This document shows, piece after piece, positions 1 to 8,096 of a stretch of DNA of 64,000 bases (positions are counted from its first letter, which is position 1; each line of letters opens with the position of its first letter). The DNA is taken from assembly GCA_910579685.1 (NCBI GenBank), contig CAJTVN010000021.1, positions 1 to 64,000 of the forward strand. Direction: 5' to 3'. The notes beneath the pieces are model-generated. The model was given only the letters and a program-made list of their open reading frames with translations, made no database searches and had not been told where the DNA came from. A program made the translations under genes and the position numbers. This stretch comes from an uncultured Lachnospiraceae bacterium. GTDB taxonomy: Bacteria > Bacillota > Clostridia > Lachnospirales > Lachnospiraceae.

Positions 1-158
1 CCATTAGGCGTTGATGCTTTCATTGGGACACTATAACAGTCCCATTTTTTCTTGAAAGGCATCATTAACTCATAACGATAGATGTCATTTTTCTTTTCAA
101 TGGACGCATTTGCGATTTTTTGATAAACGCCGTCAGAACGAATATACTTTACTTTCAT
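1..158 (-). CDS. hypothetical protein, 5' portion only (runs off the left edge)
   Basis: An open minus-strand frame of 52 codons begins at an ATG at 158 and continues beyond base 1. AGGAAAGG lies 9 nt upstream, which favours this ATG over the in-frame one at 167 that abuts the ribosome binding site. The visible part is basic and lysine-rich (MKVKYIRSDGVYQKI...). I see no recognisable domain and do not assign a function. It is divergent from the XRE regulator at 328, and the pair resembles cargo or control genes of an integrative element, but that is inference from context only. Confidence 0.6.
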   Translation of the reverse strand, partial: MKVKYIRSDGVYQKIANASIEKKNDIYRYELMMPFKKKWDCYSVPMKASTPN

Positions 159-184
159 TTTAATCATCCTTTCCTGTTTTCTCT

Positions 185-215
185 ATAATACACTATGACG
201 TTACGTGAAAGTCAA
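185..215 (-). promoter_or_regulatory. candidate promoter with palindrome between divergent genes
   Basis: On the minus strand TTGACT (215-210) and TATTAT (190-185) are 19 nt apart, longer than the ideal 17. The odd palindrome ACGTTACGT (198-206) sits in the spacer, where a repressor could block the minus-strand gene; the neighbouring XRE protein is an obvious candidate. This is inference from position. Confidence 0.33.
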
Positions 216-327
216 GCGTGTAGAAGTTGTTTTTGTTGTTCAATATGAAATTAAACAGTCAGTGGTATGAAATATACAATCGTTCAAATAATATCATCTG
301 AAATGTAAAATTACATTAGGTGATGTT

Positions 328-690
328 ATGAAGATTGAGAGAGATGAACGACGGTTTGATTTTCACGATATAGGGCTCGCCATCAAGCGGGCGCAGGAGG
401 CCAGCGGGATGACGCAGGAACAACTGGCCTATATTGTTGACCGGGCTCCACGCACCATCATGTATAACGAAAATGACGGCCAGCACCCCAGCCTCAACAC
501 CTTTTATCAGATGGTCACAATGTTTGATATATCGGTAGATCAGTATTTTTATCCGTCCAAGAATAAGGGGAGCGAGTGCAGAAAGCGGATTGACACCATG
601 CTCAACGCCCTGGACGAAAAAGAATTAAAAATTGTAGAAGCCACGATCCAAGCGATGAAGGCGGCTAAAGAAACGGAGGATGCTCTGTAG
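328..690 (+). CDS. XRE-family helix-turn-helix transcriptional regulator
   Basis: A 120-residue protein. Residues about 14-72 form an HTH_3/XRE DNA-binding domain (AIKRAQEASGMTQEQLAYI, then the recognition-helix region around RAPRTIMYNEND). The rest is charged and probably mediates dimerisation. The start at 328 is preceded by AGGTGATG. It is a cytoplasmic repressor-type protein; its targets are unknown, but it is divergent from the truncated gene at 1-158 with a palindrome between them, so local control is likely. A hairpin at 707-726 follows the gene. XRE regulators of this size are common on integrative elements and as house genes, so element membership is not proven. Confidence 0.88.
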   Translation: MKIERDERRFDFHDIGLAIKRAQEASGMTQEQLAYIVDRAPRTIMYNENDGQHPSLNTFYQMVTMFDISVDQYFYPSKNKGSECRKRIDTMLNALDEKELKIVEATIQAMKAAKETEDAL

Positions 691-706
691 CGTTGCAAGC
701 TTGATG

Positions 707-730
707 CCCCGTTGCTTGCAGCGGGGTTGT
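707..730 (+). terminator. probable terminator after the XRE gene
   Basis: CCCCGTTGC (707-715) pairs with GCAGCGGGG (718-726), one T-G wobble, 9-bp stem and 2-nt loop, followed by the weak T stretch TTGTTG. It lies 17 nt after the XRE stop codon. Confidence 0.5.
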
Positions 731-806
731 TGACTTGGAAGTGAATGCTGCATATTTTGGTAATTGGCGGCACCGGGTTTTTTTGCATACTTATCCGGGG
801 AGGCAG

Positions 807-1535
807 TCAATCAATTGGCAGCAAAACCTCCGTGGCAAACACACCCTCCTCGGACTGTCTCTCCAGGAAACCGTCGTATTTGCGGATGATCCTGTCCACA
901 CGCTGCAGGCCAAAGCCGTGGAGCTCGCCTGCGGGCTTTGTGCTCCGAAAGGCGGTTCCGTATCTTTGGGCTTTCCCTTCCATGGAATTTAAGATGGAGA
1001 TATAAAAACGGTTCTGCAGGGTATCCATGTAAATCTGGATGAAACGATCCTGCGCCTGCGGGAGTTTTCCGCAGGCTTCGATGGCGTTATCCAGGAGATT
1101 TCCCAACAGGACGCACAGCTCCGGGTCTGTGATCTTCATTTTTGAGGGAACATGGGCATCCACGTCCGTGCGTATACAGTTCTCCCGCATCAGGGACAGC
1201 TTGCTGTTTAAGATCGCATCCACCATGAGATTTCCCGTCCGGACAAGCTGGTCGATTTCGTACAGGCTCTCGTCAAGCTGTTCCAGGTAAGAGATCAGTT
1301 CCCTGTATTTTCCCAGCTCTGCATAGGAGATGGCGGCCTGGATGTGGTTGTGATAGTCGTGGCGCCAGGAGCGCATGGTTCGGTACATGTTCTCCACCTC
1401 TGCGTAATGACGGTCAACCAGATCGCTCTGAAAGCGCTCCGTCTTTTTGTCGATATAGCGGGGAAGCCAGTAAAAGCCGGCAGCCAGCAAAAGAATCAGC
1501 AACAGAGCCAGAAAAGCAGTCAAAAAGGCCAGCAT
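807..1535 (-). CDS. GHKL-domain sensor histidine kinase (AgrC/LytTR-partner type), short
   Basis: A 242-residue membrane kinase. Residues 2-24 are one hydrophobic segment; a linker leads to the phospho-acceptor box RSWRHDYHNH with His59, and the ATPase domain follows with the N-box LLGNLLDNAIEAC and a glycine-rich HGFGLQRV segment. AgrC-type kinases usually carry five to seven membrane helices, so this one lacks a canonical sensor domain and probably senses through partner membrane proteins or the adjacent exporter. It begins 4 nt after the stop of the response regulator, with GGAGGT upstream, and is the last gene of the 5986-to-807 operon. Confidence 0.88.
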   Translation of the reverse strand: MLAFLTAFLALLLILLLAAGFYWLPRYIDKKTERFQSDLVDRHYAEVENMYRTMRSWRHDYHNHIQAAISYAELGKYRELISYLEQLDESLYEIDQLVRTGNLMVDAILNSKLSLMRENCIRTDVDAHVPSKMKITDPELCVLLGNLLDNAIEACGKLPQAQDRFIQIYMDTLQNRFYISILNSMEGKAQRYGTAFRSTKPAGELHGFGLQRVDRIIRKYDGFLERQSEEGVFATEVLLPID

Positions 1536-1539
1536 CCTC

Positions 1540-2283
1540 TCATACCTCCCGGTTTCTGTGATTTCTGAAATATTGGATAAAAGCCCGGTTCATGGGCTCG
1601 TAGGATTTTCTGCTGACAGGGATGCGTATGCCTGTCTCCAAAACGGCGCATTCCCGCTCGATACCGGTGATCCTGGCAATGTTCACGAGATAGGAGCGGT
1701 GGCAGCGGAACATGGCAAGGCCCAGGGATGTCATCTGTTCCTGGGCGGCGGTTATACCAAGCTTTACGGTAAAGCTTTCCGTGTCGCCATGAAGCGTGCA
1801 GGTATGGCCGAAGGCCTCCAGATAAAGAACTTCGGAAAGAGCCACTCTCTTTTGCCCGTTTGGGGTCTCGACGGTCCAGAACGGCTTTCTTTTCTGCATC
1901 CGCCGGAGAAAGGAATCAAGCGCTTCCCAAAGCTTTTCCCTGCGCACGGGCTTGATCAGATAGCGGAAGGCCTCCACCTCATAGCCCTCCGCCAGATAAT
2001 CCTCATATCCGGTGACGAAGCAGATCCCCGCCTCTTTCGCCGAACCGTCGATTTGCCTTATTCTGCGGGCGGTTTCCATTCCATCCAGCCCCTGCATCTG
2101 GATATCCAGAAATACGATAGGAAAGGCTTCCCGCTCCATGGCATGAAGAAGGGACTGTCCGTCAGAAAAGGAACGCACGCAGACAGGCAATGACTGCCTG
2201 TCTGCCCACTGCCTGATATATTGTTCCAGCAATTCTTTTTCCGTGCTTACATCATCGCACAGGGCGATCCGCAGAGCGTCCAT
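1540..2283 (-). CDS. LytTR-family response regulator
   Basis: A 247-residue cytoplasmic regulator. Residues 4-125 are a receiver domain with acidic pair Asp10/Asp11, phospho-acceptor Asp60 in FLDIQM, and the conserved lysine in LIKPV. Residues about 135-240 are a LytTR DNA-binding domain (YLEAFGHTCTLH ... FRCHRSYLVNIARI). This family binds paired direct repeats upstream of its targets. AAGGAGG lies 9 nt before the ATG. It is co-directional with, and 59 nt downstream of, the second exporter gene, and 4 nt ahead of its kinase, so it most likely controls this exporter operon. Confidence 0.92.
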   Translation of the reverse strand: MDALRIALCDDVSTEKELLEQYIRQWADRQSLPVCVRSFSDGQSLLHAMEREAFPIVFLDIQMQGLDGMETARRIRQIDGSAKEAGICFVTGYEDYLAEGYEVEAFRYLIKPVRREKLWEALDSFLRRMQKRKPFWTVETPNGQKRVALSEVLYLEAFGHTCTLHGDTESFTVKLGITAAQEQMTSLGLAMFRCHRSYLVNIARITGIERECAVLETGIRIPVSRKSYEPMNRAFIQYFRNHRNREV

Positions 2284-2342
2284 GGGTTTCGGCCTCCTTT
2301 CCTTCTGCTATTTTATCCTATCCTTCGTCCTATGGCAATCCG

Positions 2343-4184
2343 TCACTGATAATACTTTGCCTGCGCCTCCCACATTTTTTGATACAGCCCCGGAACCTTC
2401 TGCAGCTGTTCATGGCTTCCTCTCTGGATCACATCCCCGTTCTCAAAGACCAGAATTTCCTTTGCAAAGCGGCAGGCGGAGAGGCGGTGGGAGATAAAGA
2501 GAGCCGTCTTGTTTCCGATAATTTCGTGGAAGCCGGTGTAGATCTCGTTTTCCGCAAGCGGGTCTAAGGCGGCCGTGGGCTCGTCCAGAATCACAAAGGG
2601 GGCGTTCTTGTAGATGGCCCTCGCCATGGCCATTTTCTGGGCCTCTCCGCCTGAAATCTCGAAGCCCTCATCGGAGAAATCCCGTCCAAGAGGCGTGTCA
2701 AGGCCATCCGGCATCCGCTCGATCAGCTCCGCAAGCCCGGAGCGCCTTACGGCGTCCATGACCCGCCTGCGGTCCATCTGAGTTCCTGCGGCAATATACT
2801 CTCCGGCGGCAAAGGAAAAAATCTGGAAATCCTGGAAAACCACGGAAAACAGCCTCAAATACTCTTCATACCGGTATTTCCGGATATCCACGTTATTTAA
2901 AAGGATTTCGCCCTGCGTGGGATCGTACAGTCTGGTCAGGAGCTTTACAAAGGTGGTCTTGCCGGAGCCGTTAGGCCCCACCAGGGCCACTCGTTCTCCG
3001 ATTTCCAGGCGCACGTTCACATTTTTCAGCGCATATTCCTCTGCTCCCGGATAGCGGAAAGAGACATTTCGAAATTCCAGCAGGAATTTCCCGTCCCTGC
3101 GCTTCTGAACGGGGATGGTTCCCTTTTTCTTAACCTCGGGCAGCGCCAGATAATCCAGATATTCATCCATCATGCCGCAGTTTCGGTGGAGGTAAGACCA
3201 GCTGAGTAGGATGTCCGTGACGCTCTGGATCATCTGTTGGATTCCTCCCGCATATTTCACCACGCTGCCGAGAGCAATGCTCCCGGCATAAGAGCGAAGC
3301 CCTGTATAAAGGTAGATGATACCGCCCATTCCCGAGGCAAAAAGGCTCTGGAAGGAATCCTGTCTGATATGGCTTGCGGCCAGCTTTTTTGCAGTGGCTC
3401 GCCAGTTGAAAATCATTTCGTGCCCGTAGGAGGACAACAGTTCCTCCTGGCGAAAAAGGCGGATGTCCTTTCCTGCCTCAGTGTCAAGGACTACCTTTTC
3501 CATTATATAGCTGTTAAGGCGGTATCTGTCGGAATTTTGGTTGTGCAGCCTCTGACGGCGGAGAGTCTCCCGGCTGACCGTGCGCTGTTCCAGAAAGAGA
3601 CCGGCGGTAAAGGACATTGCCGCAAGCAGAGCAAGGAGAAGCGATCTGCGTTCTGTTCCAAGCCCCGGAATAAGCGGCCACATGGTAATCAGCGCAAGGA
3701 TGAGTTTTAAACCCGCCGTGAGCAGGATCTCCAGCTGCCAGAGAAAGATCTCAAAGACGCCGCTCCCCCTCTTCTCGCTATCATTCTGCCGGCTGCGCAT
3801 CTTTGCAACCTCTGCGTCCTCGGTGAGCTCGTAGTCCATTTTCATGGTTTTCTCCATCACAGGCTCCGCAATACGAAAATGCATGGTCCACCACAGAGTA
3901 TTTTTGCGCTTTGCCACCCAGTGCCTTGTGAGAGTGACAAGGAGGGCGGCTCCCGCACCGAGGAGAGCGAAGAGGATCATCTGCCGAAGGGAACGTCCTT
4001 CGTAGAGTGCGTCCAGCAGCATGGCGGAGAGGTAAATGCTGATAAAGGGATAGACGGCGTCCATCACAATGGTGATCCCCATTACCGCCCACTGTCTGCT
4101 GCAGGTCAGAAGAAGCTTTACGGCCTTAGCGTGGCTGATCATGTCGTTTTTCAGGCCGGATACTATATTCTGGTGATCTTTCAT
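2343..4184 (-). CDS. ABC exporter, fused membrane/ATPase half-transporter (second subunit)
   Basis: A 613-residue ABC transporter with an N-terminal membrane domain (hydrophobic helices near residues 30-90 and 150-200) and a C-terminal ATPase domain: Walker A GPNGSGKTTF near residue 406, signature ISGGEAQKMAMARA near 508, Walker B FVILDEP near 531, and an ISHRLS switch histidine. The signature departs from LSGGQ. The start ATG overlaps the stop of the gene at 4181 (ATGA), so the two halves are translationally coupled and probably form a heterodimer. No C39 peptidase domain is present, so any peptide substrate would be cleaved elsewhere. Substrate unknown. Confidence 0.9.
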   Translation of the reverse strand: MKDHQNIVSGLKNDMISHAKAVKLLLTCSRQWAVMGITIVMDAVYPFISIYLSAMLLDALYEGRSLRQMILFALLGAGAALLVTLTRHWVAKRKNTLWWTMHFRIAEPVMEKTMKMDYELTEDAEVAKMRSRQNDSEKRGSGVFEIFLWQLEILLTAGLKLILALITMWPLIPGLGTERRSLLLALLAAMSFTAGLFLEQRTVSRETLRRQRLHNQNSDRYRLNSYIMEKVVLDTEAGKDIRLFRQEELLSSYGHEMIFNWRATAKKLAASHIRQDSFQSLFASGMGGIIYLYTGLRSYAGSIALGSVVKYAGGIQQMIQSVTDILLSWSYLHRNCGMMDEYLDYLALPEVKKKGTIPVQKRRDGKFLLEFRNVSFRYPGAEEYALKNVNVRLEIGERVALVGPNGSGKTTFVKLLTRLYDPTQGEILLNNVDIRKYRYEEYLRLFSVVFQDFQIFSFAAGEYIAAGTQMDRRRVMDAVRRSGLAELIERMPDGLDTPLGRDFSDEGFEISGGEAQKMAMARAIYKNAPFVILDEPTAALDPLAENEIYTGFHEIIGNKTALFISHRLSACRFAKEILVFENGDVIQRGSHEQLQKVPGLYQKMWEAQAKYYQ

Positions 4185-5986
4185 AACGCCGCCTCCTTTT
4201 CCTGCCCAGTATAGTACTTACTCTGTATCTGAAAAAGCCGGGCGTAGGCTCCGCCCGTTTCAAGGAGCTTCTGATGGCTTCCCTGCTGCGTGATTCTGCC
4301 CTTTTCCAGGAAAAAGATCCTGTCGCAGAAACGGGTGCTGGAAAGGCGGTGCGAGATGAACAGGGAGGTTTTGCCCTGCGCCATTTCCATATATTTTTCG
4401 TAGATCTCCTGCTCTGCAAGCGGATCCAGAGCCGCCGTGGGCTCGTCCAGAATCAGGATCGGCGCCTCCTTGTAGAGAGCCCTCGCCATCCACAGCTTCT
4501 GCCTCTCCCCTCCGGAGAGATCTGCTGCGTTTTCGATGATGCCCTTCCCAAGGGAGGTGTTTTCCATTTGGGGAAGAGAATCCACCTTTTCCCGGATACC
4601 TGCCAGGGCAAGACATTTTCTAAGCTTTGTAAGATTGCGCTCTTTTTCCGGGGCTGCGCAGATATTCTGGGCGATGGAGAGGGGAAGGAGGGAGGTATTC
4701 TGGAATACGGCGGAAATCATTTGGTAATAGCATTCCCTGTCATATTCCAAGACATTCCTTCCGTCTACCAGGATTTCCCCGCTGGTGGGCCGGTATAATC
4801 CGCACAGCAGCTTGACCAGCGTGGTCTTTCCCGCACCGTTTAAGCCGACCAGAGCGATTTTTTCTCCGGCCCGGATGCGGAAGTTCAGGTCCTCCAGACA
4901 GGGGCGGCTGCTTTCCGGGTACTGGAAGGTCACATGTCGAAATTCGATTTCCACAGCTTTGCTTTTGACATCCTGATAGGTTCCCTTAAAGAAGGTATGA
5001 TTCCATCCATCCAGAAAGCTGCGCAGCCTGCTATAGTCCTGATTCAGCTTTCCAAGAAGCTCGCCCTGTTCCAGAAAGGAGGCGCAGGCCTGTTGGCAGC
5101 TGGCGACGATTGCCATATACCAGACAAAATCCGAGACCGCCATGCGCCCCTGCACAATCCGGAGGATCAGGAACACGTAGGCGCAGCTATCCCGCAGAAA
5201 GCAAAGAACCGCATTTACGCAGTTGGCGGCAAGATAAGCCCTTTCCCAACGGTTCACATAGGTCTCGTTGACCCGCCGTTCCTTATGCAGGATGTCAAGC
5301 AGCCATCCGGAGAGATCGAAGAGGCGGATATCCTTCCCGGCCTTGAGGTCAGTGGCCTTCTGCTCCACGTAGGCCATCTTGCGGCCCGGGGCCTGAGCCA
5401 GAAGACGCATTTTCCGGTCGAAAGCATGGGCCTTTTTCTGCAGGAAGAAGGCGGTAACGGTGGGAAGCAGGACCAGGACGCAGATAAAGGGGCTCTGCAG
5501 CCAGAGGATGCTGCCGTAAAGCGCCGCAGATGCCAGAGCAATGAGAAACCTCTGCCATATCAGAAAGCTGTCCTTCATCTCGGCTTTGTTGCGGTAAAGA
5601 GAATCATAGACCGCATAAGCCTGTTCGTTAAATTCCTTGCTTTCCGCCGTTTCGAAGTCAACGGCGAGCCTTTTGTCCAGAAGCTGTTGGTTGTAAATGT
5701 CCTCGAAGGGACCGTTCATGATATGCAGATAATTGTCAAGCCCTGTCTTTGCCGCATTTGCTGCCACAAGCAGAAGGATCAGGGCGATAAGCCTTTCGAG
5801 ATAGACGGAAAGCTCCCACCCCTCTTCCAGTCCCTGTAAAACCAACTTGGGAAGCCTGGCGTTCAGAAGGGGAAGGAATGCGCCAAGGGGGAGGGTAATT
5901 ATAAAAAACACGGCTGCAAGAGGTTCTCTTTTTAACATTTCACGGAAATGGAATCGTGTATTGCTCCAAAAAGTGTATGATTGCAT
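4181..5986 (-). CDS. ABC exporter, fused membrane/ATPase half-transporter (first subunit)
   Basis: A 601-residue ABC exporter half. The N-terminal half is membrane-embedded (AAVFFIITLPLGAFL, LIALILLLVAANAA and further helices); the C-terminal ATPase has Walker A GLNGAGKTTLV near residue 380, signature LSGGERQK near 492, Walker B ILILDEP near 512 and the H-loop SHRLSS. It is the first gene of a four-gene operon with its likely partner subunit, a LytTR regulator and a GHKL kinase. The arrangement resembles peptide- or antibiotic-export/immunity operons, but the cargo cannot be deduced. GAGG lies ahead of the ATG; no clear promoter was seen. Confidence 0.9.
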   Translation of the reverse strand: MQSYTFWSNTRFHFREMLKREPLAAVFFIITLPLGAFLPLLNARLPKLVLQGLEEGWELSVYLERLIALILLLVAANAAKTGLDNYLHIMNGPFEDIYNQQLLDKRLAVDFETAESKEFNEQAYAVYDSLYRNKAEMKDSFLIWQRFLIALASAALYGSILWLQSPFICVLVLLPTVTAFFLQKKAHAFDRKMRLLAQAPGRKMAYVEQKATDLKAGKDIRLFDLSGWLLDILHKERRVNETYVNRWERAYLAANCVNAVLCFLRDSCAYVFLILRIVQGRMAVSDFVWYMAIVASCQQACASFLEQGELLGKLNQDYSRLRSFLDGWNHTFFKGTYQDVKSKAVEIEFRHVTFQYPESSRPCLEDLNFRIRAGEKIALVGLNGAGKTTLVKLLCGLYRPTSGEILVDGRNVLEYDRECYYQMISAVFQNTSLLPLSIAQNICAAPEKERNLTKLRKCLALAGIREKVDSLPQMENTSLGKGIIENAADLSGGERQKLWMARALYKEAPILILDEPTAALDPLAEQEIYEKYMEMAQGKTSLFISHRLSSTRFCDRIFFLEKGRITQQGSHQKLLETGGAYARLFQIQSKYYTGQEKEAAL

Positions 5987-6300
5987 AGGGTACCTCGCTC
6001 AATAAAACCGGAAAAATTCTTGTGTGCGGCTAACATTTTTTAGAGATAGTGGAAGTATATCATATTAAGGCTCCGGCCGCCGCAGTTTTTCATGAAATGC
6101 GCGCTGTAAGCATGAACTGCTTTTCAAATCCGATGCCGCCGCCAAGGCAGCTTATGATGATTATCGGGACAAATCGGACAATTGGGAAGAAAGATATGGT
6201 AAAGCTGCACATAGACAGGGAAAAGAAAGCGAACACAAACGATTACAGAATTATCAAAGGGAAAATGCAGACCAGCATATAAGGCAAACTCCTTATTTTT
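5987..6300. other. intergenic region with a possible coding remnant
   Basis: No convincing gene lies between the divergent exporter and DeoR genes. One plus-strand frame is open from about 6098 to 6353 after an in-frame TGA, lacks a start codon and ribosome binding site, and reads as a charged segment (...AAYDDYRDKSDNWEERYGK...). It looks like the decayed tail of an older gene but I cannot identify the family. A shorter frame at 6049-6282 looks random. Confidence 0.3.
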
Positions 6301-6322
6301 TCACGATATTTGTTAATAAGAT

Positions 6323-6351
6323 TTGCATATTCGTGAGCGAACAAGTATAAT
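6323..6351 (+). promoter_or_regulatory. sigma-A promoter of the DeoR cassette, with inverted repeat
   Basis: TTGCAT (6323-6328) and TATAAT (6346-6351) are separated by exactly 17 nt. TTCACGATAT just upstream (6300-6309) is a near inverted repeat of ATATTCGTGAG (6327-6337) inside the spacer, and ACAAG recurs at 6341, 6361 and 6371. These are good candidates for autoregulatory binding by the DeoR protein. Confidence 0.7.
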
Positions 6352-6402
6352 TAAACATAAACAAGATAAAACAAGAACAAATGCGAAATGAAGGTGTTTA
6401 TT

Positions 6403-7185
6403 ATGTTTATGGAAGAACGACAGAAAGATATTATTCGAAAAGTAAACCAAACAGGACGAATCTTAGTATCAGAAATTCAGGAATGTTATCAGATTTCGGC
6501 GGATTGTGCAAGGCGGGATCTAAGAATGTTGGAGAGGAAAGGATTGCTGCAGAGAACACATGGCGGCGCCATTGCAGTTAATCCAAAAGAAATCTATCCC
6601 ATGCCGACATATAATCCAATAGATAGAAAAGAAATTCAGACTGATTACTTGGCAGTTGCCAAAAAAGCAATCGAGTATATTCAAAACAAGGATGTCATTT
6701 ATATTACCACATCTTTAGTCGGATATTATATGGCTGAAAATCTGCCGGAAAATATAACCATTACAGTATTGACAAATTCCGTTACCATTGCAGAGGTATT
6801 GCGCAAAAAAATAAATATATCCGTTATATTATTGGGCGGAGAAATGTCCCATTGCGGGCACTGCCATGATTTTTATACCATTCAAATGGTGAATAATATC
6901 CGCATGGATAAAGCTTTTTTATCACACGCGGCATTGTCTTTGGATTTTGGGGCGTCCATTCACGATCCCGCCGGTGTGGAATTTGGAAAAGCTGTTATGA
7001 AGAACAGCGGGATGAATATCGGGTTATATCCGGCTAAGAAGATAGGGCGAAAATCCATCCATTCTGTATGCGGGATAAAAGACTATGACTTACTGATTAC
7101 GGACAGTAATGTATCAGAGGATTTTTTGATACAGATGAGGGAACTTGGAGTGGCTGTAGAAACAGTTGGTTTGGAGGAGGTATGA
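6403..7185 (+). CDS. DeoR-family transcriptional regulator
   Basis: The protein is 260 residues from the ATG at 6403, which has GAAGGTG 6 nt upstream; an in-frame ATG at 6388 lacks a ribosome binding site. Residues about 3-57 form the DeoR winged helix (ERQKDIIRKVNQTGRILVSE ... CARRDLRMLERKGLLQRTHGG), and the rest is a DeoRC sugar-phosphate sensor domain. DeoR regulators are usually repressors released by a phosphorylated metabolite. It is followed 3 nt later by a P-loop kinase and then a truncated PHP hydrolase, which suggests control of a small phosphorylation/dephosphorylation module. Base composition is more AT-rich than in the flanking genes. Confidence 0.9.
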   Translation: MFMEERQKDIIRKVNQTGRILVSEIQECYQISADCARRDLRMLERKGLLQRTHGGAIAVNPKEIYPMPTYNPIDRKEIQTDYLAVAKKAIEYIQNKDVIYITTSLVGYYMAENLPENITITVLTNSVTIAEVLRKKINISVILLGGEMSHCGHCHDFYTIQMVNNIRMDKAFLSHAALSLDFGASIHDPAGVEFGKAVMKNSGMNIGLYPAKKIGRKSIHSVCGIKDYDLLITDSNVSEDFLIQMRELGVAVETVGLEEV

Positions 7186-7188
7186 GAA

Positions 7189-7806
7189 ATGTATTGTATC
7201 TTAGTGACAGGTATTCCGGCAGCAGGAAAAAGCACTATGGCAAAAGTTGTGTCAGAAAAGCTGAAACTGCCTGTTATTTCAAAGGATACCATAAAGGAAT
7301 TGCTGTTTGACAATGTCGGTTTTCAGTCGAGAACAGAAAAAGTAAAACTTGGAATTGCCAGTATGGAAATCATGTATTATGTCGCAAGCCAGCTTATGAA
7401 AGCAGGACAACCTTTTATCTTGGAGAATAATTTTGAATATTCATCAGAACAGGGAATGAAAAGCCTTTTGGAAAAATATCAATATTCCGTATTGACCATT
7501 ACCTTAACAGGTGATTACAAAGTGATTTACCAGCGTTTTCTGGAACGTGAAAACAGTCCTGACAGGCACAGGGGGCATGTAGTGAATGACTGTTATCCGG
7601 AAAAGAAAGAGAATAATATGAAAACCCTAAAAGCAAAAACTATTTCTTATGAAAATTTTGTTTGTGGAATAGAAAAGAGGGGATTTGATGCCTTTTGCGT
7701 TGATGGCAGACAAATCAAAGTTGATATAACAGATTTTTCAACAATTAATATGGAAGAGTTATTTTCACGGATTGAGGCATGGAAGGAGGAAATTCTGCAT
7801 GATTGA
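7189..7806 (+). CDS. P-loop AAA/kinase-like ATP-binding protein
   Basis: A 205-residue protein with a perfect Walker A, GIPAAGKST at residues 8-16, immediately after a first beta strand. This is the layout of small-molecule kinases of the AAA_33/zeta-toxin-like group. SKDTIKELL follows at the position where substrate-contacting residues lie, and a basic segment (RFLERENSPDRHRG) near residue 120 resembles a lid region. It sits between a DeoR regulator and a PHP-domain fragment, starts just after the DeoR stop and overlaps the fragment by 8 nt. The likely role is phosphorylation of a metabolite sensed by the regulator; the substrate is unknown. A toxin role is possible but no antitoxin partner is seen. 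Confidence 0.8.
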   Translation: MYCILVTGIPAAGKSTMAKVVSEKLKLPVISKDTIKELLFDNVGFQSRTEKVKLGIASMEIMYYVASQLMKAGQPFILENNFEYSSEQGMKSLLEKYQYSVLTITLTGDYKVIYQRFLERENSPDRHRGHVVNDCYPEKKENNMKTLKAKTISYENFVCGIEKRGFDAFCVDGRQIKVDITDFSTINMEELFSRIEAWKEEILHD

Positions 7807-7915
7807 CGCGCATGTTCATCTGGAAAAAGGCGATTATTCAGTGGAATGGATCAAACAGTTTGTTGAGTATGCGGTAAAAAGAAATAGAGACGAAGTTTAC
7901 TTTTTCAATCCTTAT
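7799..7915 (+). pseudogene. truncated PHP-domain (histidinol-phosphatase-like) hydrolase
   Basis: An ATG at 7799, overlapping the kinase stop and preceded by AAGGAGG, opens a frame beginning MIDAHVHLEKGDYSVEW. The HxH metal-binding motif next to the N-terminus and the following helix (EFVEYA-like, FVEYAVKRNRDEV) are typical of PHP hydrolases of about 250 residues. Similarity is lost after about 38 residues; the frame then drifts into non-coding sequence containing the promoter of the next gene and stops at 8146. The gene therefore keeps only its first metal-binding motif and cannot be functional. Confidence 0.65.
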
Positions 7916-7966
7916 TCCGCTTTATTGCAGTCTATCCAATCAGTTTACCAATTCCCATATGTTTTG

Positions 7967-7975
7967 TGTTATAAT
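7967..7975 (+). promoter_or_regulatory. extended -10 promoter for the metallophosphoesterase gene
   Basis: TGTTATAAT matches the extended -10 form TGnTATAAT. No good -35 is present at 17 nt. It lies about 120 nt before the gene at 8097, inside the degraded PHP segment. Confidence 0.45.
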
Positions 7976-8096
7976 ATTTATGTGATTTTGTTGTCTGCGC
8001 TCCGTTTGGAACACTTTTCACGCATAATACAAATCTCTTTAAATTTTTCAGTGGTGGAGAAAAAAGATAAATTGACACAGGAGGATGTTTTTATTC

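Noticed and set aside
4934..5839. A 301-codon plus-strand frame opposite the first ABC exporter gene
   Set aside because: It lies wholly antisense to a gene with intact ATPase motifs, has no ribosome binding site and encodes no recognisable protein; it is a codon-bias shadow.
6049..6282. A 77-codon plus-strand frame upstream of the DeoR gene
   Set aside because: Poor ribosome binding site, random-looking protein, and it overlaps another frame that looks more like an old coding remnant.
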